Shown here in pieces: positions 29,375-36,164 of a stretch of DNA of 36,164 bases. Position 1 is the stretch's first letter. Each line of letters begins with the position of its first letter. The notes under the pieces were generated by a model, which ran no database searches, had not been told where the DNA came from, and worked only from the letters and a program-made list of their open reading frames with translations. The position numbers were made by a program, and so were the translations under genes. The stretch comes from an uncultured Spirochaetales bacterium (GTDB lineage: Bacteria > Spirochaetota > Spirochaetia > Sphaerochaetales > Sphaerochaetaceae), in the NCBI GenBank assembly GCA_902781545.1, contig CACZJR010000013.1, positions 1-36,164 on the forward strand. The letters are read 5' to 3'.

Positions 29375-30253
29375 CTTCCAGACAGGCTCCTCGGCAAGGG
29401 CGGCGAAGAAATTCTTCAGGATGCTCTCCTGATACTCACCCTTGAATGTTCCGTTCTTGAACTTCTCAGCTGAGACTTCCCTGACATTGAGCCAGCTGCT
29501 ACGCTCGTCTCCTGCTACAATCGGGTTAAACAGCACTCCGTTGTCCTGCGCGGCCTTATAGTCACTTGGAGCATCGCCTATCTTCAGCACATGATCCGGC
29601 GCATAGCCGTGGCTCATGGCCTTCCTGATGCACTGGCTCTTCGTGCCGAGCTCCTGACCGGCGATTGCGGTCATCAGAGGGGCAATGCCCACTGCGGTGA
29701 GCTCACGCACAAGGGCATCATGAGGGGTTGCGGAAACAACCACAACATCTGCGAACTCCTTGAGCTTCAGGATTGCCTCCTTCACTCCGGGGAAAGGCAG
29801 AATTCCACGGACGATATGGGCGATGTTGGCGTCGACTTCCCTGGACCACTGTGCGGCCTGCAGGAGAAGAGGATCACAGTCCGGATGTGCCTTGGCATAC
29901 TCGTCAATGGCAACTGCGCTGAGACTCGGAGTCTCCTCTATCCACTTCTTCAGCGGAGAAAGGTCGGGAAGCACATAGCCGCGCTCCTTGAGCTCCGGCC
30001 TTGCGTAAGAGAGCTCAAGGGTCCTGACAACAGCCGGAAAGCGGTTCCAGCCGCGTGAGCGCGAGTACAGGTTGACCCACTCATGGACCTCACGGACATA
30101 CTTGGATGCTCCCTGGAGGTTCCAAACGTTCACTACTGCCGGGCAGAAGCACTCCTTGTGCTTGAGCTCCATGTTGTCCAGAAGACATCCGTCACTGTCA
30201 ATGCAGACCAGATAGTCCTTGGTCCTCTTCATCTCAGTCAAAACATCGCCCAT
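29366..30253 (-). CDS. HAD-superfamily phosphatase
   Basis: The 295-aa protein has the HAD motifs in order: I, CIDSDGCLLD (nucleophile D19, acid D21); II, VVVSATPHDALV; then a Lys region (ELGTKSQCIRKAM); III, VLKIGDAPSDYKAAQDNG. A large cap of about 130 residues lies between motifs I and II (residues about 27-150). It probably dephosphorylates a small phospho-compound, perhaps a sugar phosphate given the GH3 neighbour. AGGAGG 7 nt before the ATG gives a strong start, 15 bp after the GH3 stop, so the two form an operon. The 3' end lies in the right Fic repeat but is intact. Confidence 0.85.
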   Translation of the reverse strand: MGDVLTEMKRTKDYLVCIDSDGCLLDNMELKHKECFCPAVVNVWNLQGASKYVREVHEWVNLYSRSRGWNRFPAVVRTLELSYARPELKERGYVLPDLSPLKKWIEETPSLSAVAIDEYAKAHPDCDPLLLQAAQWSREVDANIAHIVRGILPFPGVKEAILKLKEFADVVVVSATPHDALVRELTAVGIAPLMTAIAGQELGTKSQCIRKAMSHGYAPDHVLKIGDAPSDYKAAQDNGVLFNPIVAGDERSSWLNVREVSAEKFKNGTFKGEYQESILKNFFAALAEEPVWKIH

Positions 30254-30268
30254 ATTGCAACCTCCTGC

Positions 30269-32077
30269 TCAGATTCTTGTGTCAATAAACCCGCAGAAGG
30301 CATCGACAGGGCTCTTTCCCTTGAACTCACTCTTGCCCATCATCTTGTCGATCAGGGCATTCAGGGTGAACTCATGGGAGTCATAGCAGTTGATGAAGTT
30401 CTTCACCTGAGGCACATCCGCCAGGTGGAACGGGCAGTTGAAGCTGACGAACACAACAGGCAGCTCATCGACATACCAGGGGTTGTCCCAGCCGCCCTTT
30501 GAGATTGCCCACTCGAGCCTCTGGTTGGTCTTCATGGTTCCCGGTACGTTTGCGAAGCACAGGACCATGTCGTAGTTGTCTGTCAGGTCACTGACTTTCT
30601 GCTTCATGCCGTACAGGCCTTTGTTGCCCTTTCCGCCCTTCTTGAGGGACTCAAGGACGCCAGGTCCCTGCTCCTTGACTATCTGCATGATCTTTGCAAT
30701 CGGATCGACATAGATCGTGACCTCAAAGCCTCTCTCCTCAAGCTTTGCCTTGAGGTCATTGGTGAGCTTGGATCCGTCAAGTGCCATGCCTGCTGCGGCC
30801 AGGAACTGGTTCGGATGAGGTCCGACACTGACAAGGAGTATCCTCTTCTGCTTCTCCGGTGAGATCGGGAAGAGCTTCTCGGTGCTCTTGACCAGCGTGA
30901 TTCCCTTGTCCGCAATCTCCTTTGCGAAAAGCTTGTTCTCCTCTGCTCCGATCTTGCAGAGATCCTCTTTCTTCGGGAACTTGTCCATGCTCCAGTTGTC
31001 AAGTCCGACATGAGCCTTGAGGGCAAGGATCCTGTGAAGTGCCTCGTCTACGCGCTCCTCCGTGAGTCTGCCGTCAAGGAAGGCGCTCTTCATGTACTCG
31101 AAATCCTCATCGATGTCATTAAAGAACAGAAGCATGTCAATTCCGGCCATGATTGCACCCGGAACAATGTCGCTTCTCTTTCCTGCTCCGGTAAGGCCCA
31201 CCATGTGTGAGGCATCGGAGACAACGGTTCCGTTGAATCCCAGCTTGCCCCTGAGGAGGTCCGTCAGGATCTCATGGCTGATTGTGGCAGGCTTGAGGTC
31301 CTTGTCCTCAAGGTCCTTGCCTGTGTTCTTCTTGTAGAAGTATCTCTGGTATGCAGGCATCATGATGTGGCCGGGCATGATGCTCTGGACGCCCTCGTCG
31401 AACATCTCCCTGTAGACCTTGCCGTAGGTGGCGTCCCACTCCTCCATGCTGAGGTTGTTCACCGAGAGACAGATGTGGGGGTCTCTCTCATCGGAGCCGT
31501 CACCAGGGAAGTGCTTGATGGCACATGCCACGTTGTTCTCCTGCATGCCCTTGAAATAGGCCTTTGACATCTTGATGATGGTGTCCGGATCGTTAGACCA
31601 GCCTCTGGTAGCTATTCCGGGATGGTGCCAGTCCTTCACCAGGTCCACTATCGGAGCGAATGCCCAGTTGGAGCCTGTGGCGCGGGTTTCCAGCCCTGCG
31701 ATCCTTCCAAGCTGGTAGGCATACTCCGGATTGTCTGTCGCTGCGATCTTCATCTCGGAGCCCACGAATGTTCCGTCCTTGGCCGCACCGTTACCACCCA
31801 TCTCGACGTTGACTGCCGAGAGTACGGGAATCTTGCTGAAGGTCTGGAAGTTGTGGTTCATCTCCCACATCTTCTCCTTCTCAAGGGGATTGAATCTGAT
31901 GCCGCCCATGTGCATGTGCTCAACCTCTCCCTTCACATCATCAGCCTCATAGCTGCCGGTAAGATGAACAAAGAGCTGTCCGATCTTCTCATCGACTGTC
32001 ATGTTCTTGATTGTGTTCTCCACCCACTCTATCTGGGAATCGTTAAGGTAATAAGGTTTGGCTTTAAGATCAACCAT
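30269..32077 (-). CDS. Glycoside hydrolase family 3 protein
   Basis: The 602-aa protein has the GH3 N-terminal TIM barrel: MTVDEKIGQLFVHLTG, KHFPGDG (188-194) followed by DERDPH, and the nucleophile region GTVVSDASHM (D288). A C-terminal alpha/beta sandwich follows (about 390-560, EIADKGITLVKSTEKLFPI). The PGDG...DPH loop resembles bacterial exo-acting GH3 enzymes related to beta-N-acetylhexosaminidases, but the exact sugar is uncertain. There is no signal peptide, so it acts in the cytoplasm on an imported glycoside. GGAGG is 7 nt before the ATG. It is co-transcribed with the HAD phosphatase. Confidence 0.9.
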   Translation of the reverse strand: MVDLKAKPYYLNDSQIEWVENTIKNMTVDEKIGQLFVHLTGSYEADDVKGEVEHMHMGGIRFNPLEKEKMWEMNHNFQTFSKIPVLSAVNVEMGGNGAAKDGTFVGSEMKIAATDNPEYAYQLGRIAGLETRATGSNWAFAPIVDLVKDWHHPGIATRGWSNDPDTIIKMSKAYFKGMQENNVACAIKHFPGDGSDERDPHICLSVNNLSMEEWDATYGKVYREMFDEGVQSIMPGHIMMPAYQRYFYKKNTGKDLEDKDLKPATISHEILTDLLRGKLGFNGTVVSDASHMVGLTGAGKRSDIVPGAIMAGIDMLLFFNDIDEDFEYMKSAFLDGRLTEERVDEALHRILALKAHVGLDNWSMDKFPKKEDLCKIGAEENKLFAKEIADKGITLVKSTEKLFPISPEKQKRILLVSVGPHPNQFLAAAGMALDGSKLTNDLKAKLEERGFEVTIYVDPIAKIMQIVKEQGPGVLESLKKGGKGNKGLYGMKQKVSDLTDNYDMVLCFANVPGTMKTNQRLEWAISKGGWDNPWYVDELPVVFVSFNCPFHLADVPQVKNFINCYDSHEFTLNALIDKMMGKSEFKGKSPVDAFCGFIDTRI

Positions 32078-32223
32078 GATTCAACCTCCGTAATACTGTT
32101 TTTGATGAATTGACATCAGTTATAATACTAACCGTTTACAATCCATTGACTTTTAAAATATTGACCTTTATTTCAAGATATTCATTTACTTTTCAATGAT
32201 TCGGAACAATCACAGTACTGTTT

Positions 32224-32919
32224 CTATATGAGATTTCTGACAATAAGCACCTCAACAACGGTGAGCACTCCGGCCACCACTATCGACAGGGAGCTCACAG
32301 CACCTTCAACCGGCCCCATCTCCAGGGCCTTGGCGGTGCCAATGGCATGGCTGCTGGTTCCTATGGCCACCCCTCTGGCAACAGGATCCGTTATCCTAAG
32401 GGTCCTGAGTATGAAAGGACTGGCCACGTTTCCGACAATGCCGGACAGGATTATGAGCACAGCAGTTATGGAGCCGTATCCTCCGTTTGCCTCCGAGAGC
32501 CCCATCCCTATTGCAGTGGTGATTGACTTCGGAAGAAGGGTCACGTATTCGGCATGACCAAGGCCGAACAGCATGGCAAGGCTCAGGACGCAAAGGAATG
32601 ATGTCACAACACCTGAGAGGATTCCGACAAGGATCGCAAGCCTGTTGCTCTTGAGCACACTGAGCTGCTCATAAAGCGGAATGGCAAGGCAGATTGTCGC
32701 CGGAGTAAGAAGCCAGCTGAGAAAAGATGCCCCGGCCCTGTACTGTGAGTACTCAGTGCCGGTCAAAAGAAGGAACACCGATGTCAGTATGACGGACACC
32801 AGGATGGGATTGAAGATCGCGACCTTCAGCCTCTTTCGCAGCAAATCCCCCAGGATATATGATGCAAGGGAGATTACAATGGCCCAATATGCAGATGATG
32901 ATAGAAATTCAAGACTCAT
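32224..32919 (-). CDS. lrgB: LrgB/CidB-family membrane protein
   Basis: The 231-aa protein has about seven helices and the LrgB signature: LTPATICLAIPLYEQLSVLK, LLPKSITTAIGMGLSEANGG and GVAIGTSSHAIGTAKALEMG. It overlaps the LrgA gene by 11 nt and is translated from within it. LrgAB and relatives were first tied to holin-like control of lysis. Homologues transport small organic acids: pyruvate in several bacteria, and glycolate/glycerate for the plant fusion PLGG1. In this operon an organic-acid carrier role fits best. Confidence 0.92.
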   Translation of the reverse strand: MSLEFLSSSAYWAIVISLASYILGDLLRKRLKVAIFNPILVSVILTSVFLLLTGTEYSQYRAGASFLSWLLTPATICLAIPLYEQLSVLKSNRLAILVGILSGVVTSFLCVLSLAMLFGLGHAEYVTLLPKSITTAIGMGLSEANGGYGSITAVLIILSGIVGNVASPFILRTLRITDPVARGVAIGTSSHAIGTAKALEMGPVEGAVSSLSIVVAGVLTVVEVLIVRNLI

Positions 32920-33280
32920 TTTGCCCTTTTACGCCTCTTTTCATACGTCCCAGAGCTTGAGCTGTAAACCCGGAGACTGCCATCACGATGACTGTTGGGA
33001 CCAGAACCACAGTCAGATAGAGCCAGATTGAGCCTGATACCACATCCCAGCAGTCGATTATCCCCACCGTGGCAGGCACGAACATAATGCCCATGATGCC
33101 TACAAGGAACTTTCCCACCTCCCTCACACTCTCAAGCTTCAGCACCCCGGTGCAAAGCAACGTGAACATGATGACCATGCCGTAGATGGAGGCAGGGATT
33201 CCCAACGGTATGTAGTGGCTGAGGACCTCGCCCGCAAGTGAGATTGATAGGATTATCAGGAGCTGCTTCAGGAACCTCAT
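32909..33280 (-). CDS. lrgA: LrgA/CidA-family membrane protein
   Basis: Start ATG 33280 (MRFLKQLLIILSISLAGEVL) gives 123 aa with four helices and the family motif HYIPLGIPASIYGMVIMFTL, then FLVGIMGIMFVPATVGII. The longer frame to 33310 lies inside the kinase gene. The ATG is 1 nt from the kinase stop codon, so translation is coupled. It works with LrgB, encoded with an 11-nt overlap, as a two-part membrane complex. Confidence 0.92.
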   Translation of the reverse strand: MRFLKQLLIILSISLAGEVLSHYIPLGIPASIYGMVIMFTLLCTGVLKLESVREVGKFLVGIMGIMFVPATVGIIDCWDVVSGSIWLYLTVVLVPTVIVMAVSGFTAQALGRMKRGVKGQNES

Positions 33281-33281
33281 G

Positions 33282-34463
33282 TCAGTACCTGTAGGTGCTC
33301 CTGGCAACAACGAGCTCCTCGTCGGTCGGAATCACCTTGACGATGACCTTGGAGTCGTCTGCGGAGATGACAGTCGCATCTTCCCGGTTTCTCCTCTCGT
33401 CAAGCCTCACACCTATCGGGGCAAGCTTATCGCAAACCGCCTTGCGGACATATGATGAATGCTCACCGATTCCTGCAGTGAAGACAAGGTAGTCCAGACC
33501 GCCGAGATCAAGGAAGAACGAGCCGATGTAATGGACAATCCCGTTGACATAGACATCAAGGGCGAGCTGTGATCTCCTGTCTCCCTTCGCAGCCGCATCC
33601 TCGACATATCTGAGGTCCCCGCTGACTCCCGAGAGCCCCTTCATTCCGCCGTTCTTCTGCAGCCCGTCAAGGATCTGGTCCCTTGTGAGACCCTCCTGCT
33701 CAAGGTAATAGACCATGGTGCCGTCCATGTCGCCCACCCTGTTGGCATGGACGGTACCGGTCTCAAGTGACATTCCGAAGCTCGTGTCAACGCTTTTCCC
33801 GTCAAGGATGGCGCAGACTGAGCCGCTCCCGCCAAGATGGCAGGAGATTGCCTTATAGCTTTTTCTCTCCTCCGAGAGACATTGTGCTATGTAGCCGTGC
33901 GATGCCCCGTGGAAGCCCAGACGCTGAAGGCCGTATCTCTCATACCATTCATAGGGCACCCCGTAGAGCTTTCTCTCTATCGGGATATCCTTGTGGAAGG
34001 CTGTCTCAAAGACACCTATCATCCTCACATCAGGAAGGACCGACTTCATGGCCTCTATTGACTGCAGATATGCCCTGCTGTGCACCGGAGCCAGCACGTA
34101 CCAGTCCCTCATCCCCTGAAGGACATCCTCAGTAAGCTCTGAGACCCCGAAGCATGTGCGTGAGATCACCGTCTTGTAACCGACGCGTGATATCTCAGCG
34201 ACTGACTTCAGGACGCCCTTCTCCCTATCTGTGAGATAGTCGAGGAACATCCTGATTCCGGCCTTGTAGTCAGGGACACATGCCTTCTCAAGCGTTGTTG
34301 AGAAGCCTGAGATCTTATTCGAATACTTGAATATGGCATCATCGGCTGAGCCGACACGCTCCACACCGCCCTGGGCGAGCACATTCTCTGAAGGCATGTC
34401 ATAGACCTTGAACTTCAGTGATGTGCTTCCGGCATTGCAGACCATGACCTTCATTGCGTCCAT
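33282..34463 (-). CDS. Divergent acetate/propionate-family kinase
   Basis: The 393-aa protein is an AckA-fold acyl kinase. Conserved residues include N10 (CNAGSTSLKF), R93, H128, H185 (FHGASHGYI), R242 and the C-terminal IPTDEELVVARS. Substrate-pocket motifs differ from acetate kinases: HNP is HSR, DTAFH is ETAFH (E153), TPLEGLxMGTRSGDxDP is SLETGTVHANRVGDMDG, and HRVVHGG is SRVGYKTV. Phosphate-handling residues are kept while acyl-binding ones changed, so a different acyl phosphate is likely. The start overlaps the upstream stop as TGATG, with GGGAGG 9 nt upstream. It sits directly after FdrA and the YlbE-like peptide. Confidence 0.85.
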   Translation of the reverse strand: MDAMKVMVCNAGSTSLKFKVYDMPSENVLAQGGVERVGSADDAIFKYSNKISGFSTTLEKACVPDYKAGIRMFLDYLTDREKGVLKSVAEISRVGYKTVISRTCFGVSELTEDVLQGMRDWYVLAPVHSRAYLQSIEAMKSVLPDVRMIGVFETAFHKDIPIERKLYGVPYEWYERYGLQRLGFHGASHGYIAQCLSEERKSYKAISCHLGGSGSVCAILDGKSVDTSFGMSLETGTVHANRVGDMDGTMVYYLEQEGLTRDQILDGLQKNGGMKGLSGVSGDLRYVEDAAAKGDRRSQLALDVYVNGIVHYIGSFFLDLGGLDYLVFTAGIGEHSSYVRKAVCDKLAPIGVRLDERRNREDATVISADDSKVIVKVIPTDEELVVARSTYRY

Positions 34464-34648
34464 CAGTTCAGGCCTCCCATGATCTTCAGAAGCTCCTGCA
34501 TCTGCCTGTCACCTCCTGCAGGCGGGACCCAGTCGACCTGGACCGTCTTGTAGCCCTGGTTCTCAATTGCCGTCGCGAACGCAGGGGACCCGACACTCAC
34601 AACCACCAGTTCCGAATTGAAGAGCTTGATTATCTTGTCTGTGTTCAT
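34463..34648 (-). CDS. Small YlbE/DUF1116 N-terminus-like protein
   Basis: The 61-aa product contains ELVVVSVGSPAFATAIENQG and VQVDWVPPAGGD. This strongly resembles the first segment of FdrA-linked YlbE/AllG-type (DUF1116) proteins, where a VDWRPPAGG-like motif is typical (from memory of the family). Here that segment is a complete, free-standing gene with its own ATG overlapping the FdrA stop (ATGA), and it overlaps the kinase start by one base. It could be a subunit that docks on FdrA, or the surviving piece of a longer YlbE whose catalytic part is encoded elsewhere. Confidence 0.6.
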   Translation of the reverse strand: MNTDKIIKLFNSELVVVSVGSPAFATAIENQGYKTVQVDWVPPAGGDRQMQELLKIMGGLN

Positions 34649-36164
34649 CTGATTCTCTCCCCCTGAAGCTTGATTATCCTGGCGGCAAGGACGGAGGCAG
34701 TGTTGTTTGTCTTGCAGACAATCACACCCGCCCTTCTCAGCTTGCCTATCTGGGCGTCCTTATCCTGGATGTCGGCGGTTGTGCCCAGCACGCTTGCGAT
34801 GAAGACCAGCTTCCTTCCCTGCTTCTGTGCAAGCTCCTTTGCCTTCCTGATCTCCGGGACGATGTCTCCTGCGGGATCAATATGGCCCGGAGGTGTCAGG
34901 ATGAAGTCTAGGACTATCACCGCGACCTCATCATCCATGGCCTCCCTCATGAGCTCGGCCTTCCTTACGCTGGGGTCAATCGCGGGATGAGGTCTTCCAA
35001 GAGTGAACTCCTCCTCTCCGTAGTCCACACAGCAGTTCTTCACGCTCTTGTATGAGTCCTCAAGCTTGAGTCTCGGATCAAGCGGCGCATTTGACCTGAT
35101 GGGACCTATGACCGGAATCATTGCCCTCATTGCCTCATCCATGTAGGTTCCGCCGGTGTACATCCCGCGCAGGTACTTCTGCTTCGGACTCATGCCCTCA
35201 ACGGCCTTCTGAGCGATCTCGTTGATCTCTTCCTCCGTCTCCAGGTCATACCTCTTGCCGATCAGTGCAAGAGCCTTCTGGGCACAGTCATCCAGGTTGG
35301 CAGCGAATAATCCGCCGGCATCCTCGATCTGCTTGGGCGTGCAGCCCATGAAGAACACCACAATAGGCTTCTTGCATCTCCTGATCCTTGAGAGAAGGAC
35401 CTCAAGGACAGAGTCAGCGGGTTTCCTTGAGATCAGGATTATGTATTTTGTCTCAGGATCCGCTTCCAGGGCATCTATCCCCATCTGCATCATCAAGCCG
35501 CCGACCGGCTCCTTCAGGTCATTTCCTCCGGTGCCTATGGTCTGGCTGACACCCGTCCCGCACTCATGGAGGATTGCCGCCACATGCTGGATACCGGTTC
35601 CTGATGCTCCGCAGATTCCGAATGGTCCGCGGTTGTTGATGCTGGCAAGGACCAGTGCTGCGCCGTTGATGTTCGCAACCCCGCAGTCAGGACCCATGCA
35701 GAGAAGACCCTTCTCGACTGCAAGCTCCTTCATCTTGCGCTCATCCTCCAACGGAACGTTGTTGCTGAACACACAGCAGTGGAGTCCTGCATTCAGGGCC
35801 TTTGTGACCTCCTCCAGGGCATATTCACCTGGGACATTGATCTGGCAGAGATTGATCTCAGGATGGGCCTTCACCGCCTCGGTGAGGTCTGGGTAGCTCT
35901 TCCGGGCTTCCTTGCCGGAGTCTTCCCCGTCCTTTGAGATCTCCCTGATCACCGTATCGAAGACCTCCTGGGACTCACATCTGGCCACTATCACGAAATC
36001 CGACTCCTTGAGGGCGTTGATCTCATCTGTGAGCATGCCGTTCTTCGCGAGATCGCTCTTCAATGAGGCCTTTGCCATTGCCGCAAAGCCGACCTCAACA
36101 CCTTCCTGGGAATTGATGACAGCTGTCATGAACAGGGTCTCAAGTGAATCGACATACCTGTTCC
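34645..36164 (-). CDS. fdrA: FdrA-like acyl-CoA synthetase-type protein (partial, runs off right edge)
   Basis: The frame is open beyond the internal ATG at 36129 to the window edge (NRYVDSLETLFMTAVINSQE, matching the usual FdrA N-terminus NxYxDS), so the start lies outside. It resembles the succinyl-CoA synthetase alpha-like FdrA family: a CoA/phosphohistidine-type domain with GASGTGIQHVAAILHECGTG, IGTGGNDLKEPVGGLMM and ETKYIILISRKPADS, then a second Rossmann domain with FILTPPGHIDPAGDIVPEI. In E. coli the FdrA protein AllF works with AllG and AllH in oxamate carbamoyltransfer. Here it heads a coupled operon with the YlbE-like peptide, an acyl kinase and LrgAB. Confidence 0.88.
   Translation of the reverse strand, partial: NRYVDSLETLFMTAVINSQEGVEVGFAAMAKASLKSDLAKNGMLTDEINALKESDFVIVARCESQEVFDTVIREISKDGEDSGKEARKSYPDLTEAVKAHPEINLCQINVPGEYALEEVTKALNAGLHCCVFSNNVPLEDERKMKELAVEKGLLCMGPDCGVANINGAALVLASINNRGPFGICGASGTGIQHVAAILHECGTGVSQTIGTGGNDLKEPVGGLMMQMGIDALEADPETKYIILISRKPADSVLEVLLSRIRRCKKPIVVFFMGCTPKQIEDAGGLFAANLDDCAQKALALIGKRYDLETEEEINEIAQKAVEGMSPKQKYLRGMYTGGTYMDEAMRAMIPVIGPIRSNAPLDPRLKLEDSYKSVKNCCVDYGEEEFTLGRPHPAIDPSVRKAELMREAMDDEVAVIVLDFILTPPGHIDPAGDIVPEIRKAKELAQKQGRKLVFIASVLGTTADIQDKDAQIGKLRRAGVIVCKTNNTASVLAARIIKLQGERIR

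Noticed and set aside
32224-33280. LrgAB as a holin/antiholin lysis module
   Set aside because: That is the original annotation of the family, but coupling to FdrA and an acyl kinase makes organic-acid transport more likely. Kept only as an alternative.

Overview
The window looks like chromosomal DNA of a diderm, probably anaerobic bacterium, most likely a spirochaete (inference from gene style, not a proven placement). It has Sec signal peptides on outer-membrane-type proteins, iron-dependent alcohol dehydrogenases, spirochaete-like solute-binding proteins and c-di-GMP enzymes. No rRNA gene, intact tRNA, CRISPR array or phage structural gene was seen.

Layout. 1-1700 is an IS1182-family element whose transposase runs off the left edge; a tRNA-like or terminator-like hairpin follows. 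1867-4229 encodes a TolC-like protein and a small beta-barrel candidate. 4282-5052 is a NYN-LOTUS RNA-binding protein. 5055-6383 is an iron alcohol dehydrogenase. 6458-7883 is an IS3-family element with a duplicated left end and a broken, multi-frame transposase. 7935-9806 is an unusual DedA/VTT + PlsC + zinc-ribbon fusion. 9788-10828 is a RhuM-family gene. 10985-12235 is a membrane HD-GYP phosphodiesterase. 12300-17993 is a sugar or sugar-phosphate uptake and catabolism operon (permease, ATPase, binding protein, PfkB kinase, class II aldolase) divergent from its DeoR regulator (18161-18943). 19088-21170 pairs a PD-(D/E)XK-like protein with a butanol-dehydrogenase-type enzyme. 21397-22467 is a GGDEF protein and 22577-22969 a flavin-binding PNPOx-type protein. 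22980-24873 is a split chromate-type transporter with a DUF134-NifX fusion regulator under a promoter bracketed by two perfect palindromes. 24944-27174 is a polar amino acid ABC transporter. 27258-28256 is a membrane TrkA-C protein, 28312-29280 a Fic protein, 29366-32077 a HAD phosphatase and a GH3 glycosidase. 32224-36164 is a translationally coupled five-gene operon (FdrA, YlbE-like fragment, divergent acetate kinase, LrgA, LrgB) whose first gene runs off the right edge.

Three observations stand out. First, the RhuM gene and the Fic gene are each single-gene insertions bracketed by exact direct repeats (17 bp and 19 bp) derived from the 3' end of a host gene. They look like small cassettes that integrate at gene termini without carrying a recombinase. 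Second, the FdrA/YlbE-N/AckA-like/LrgAB operon looks like an undescribed variant of the FdrA (oxamate/allantoin-type) energy-conserving pathway, with an acetate-kinase-fold enzyme where carbamate kinase usually sits. Third, at least six genes start exactly 6 nt downstream of a sigma-70 -10 box, which predicts leaderless mRNAs as a regular feature of this genome.
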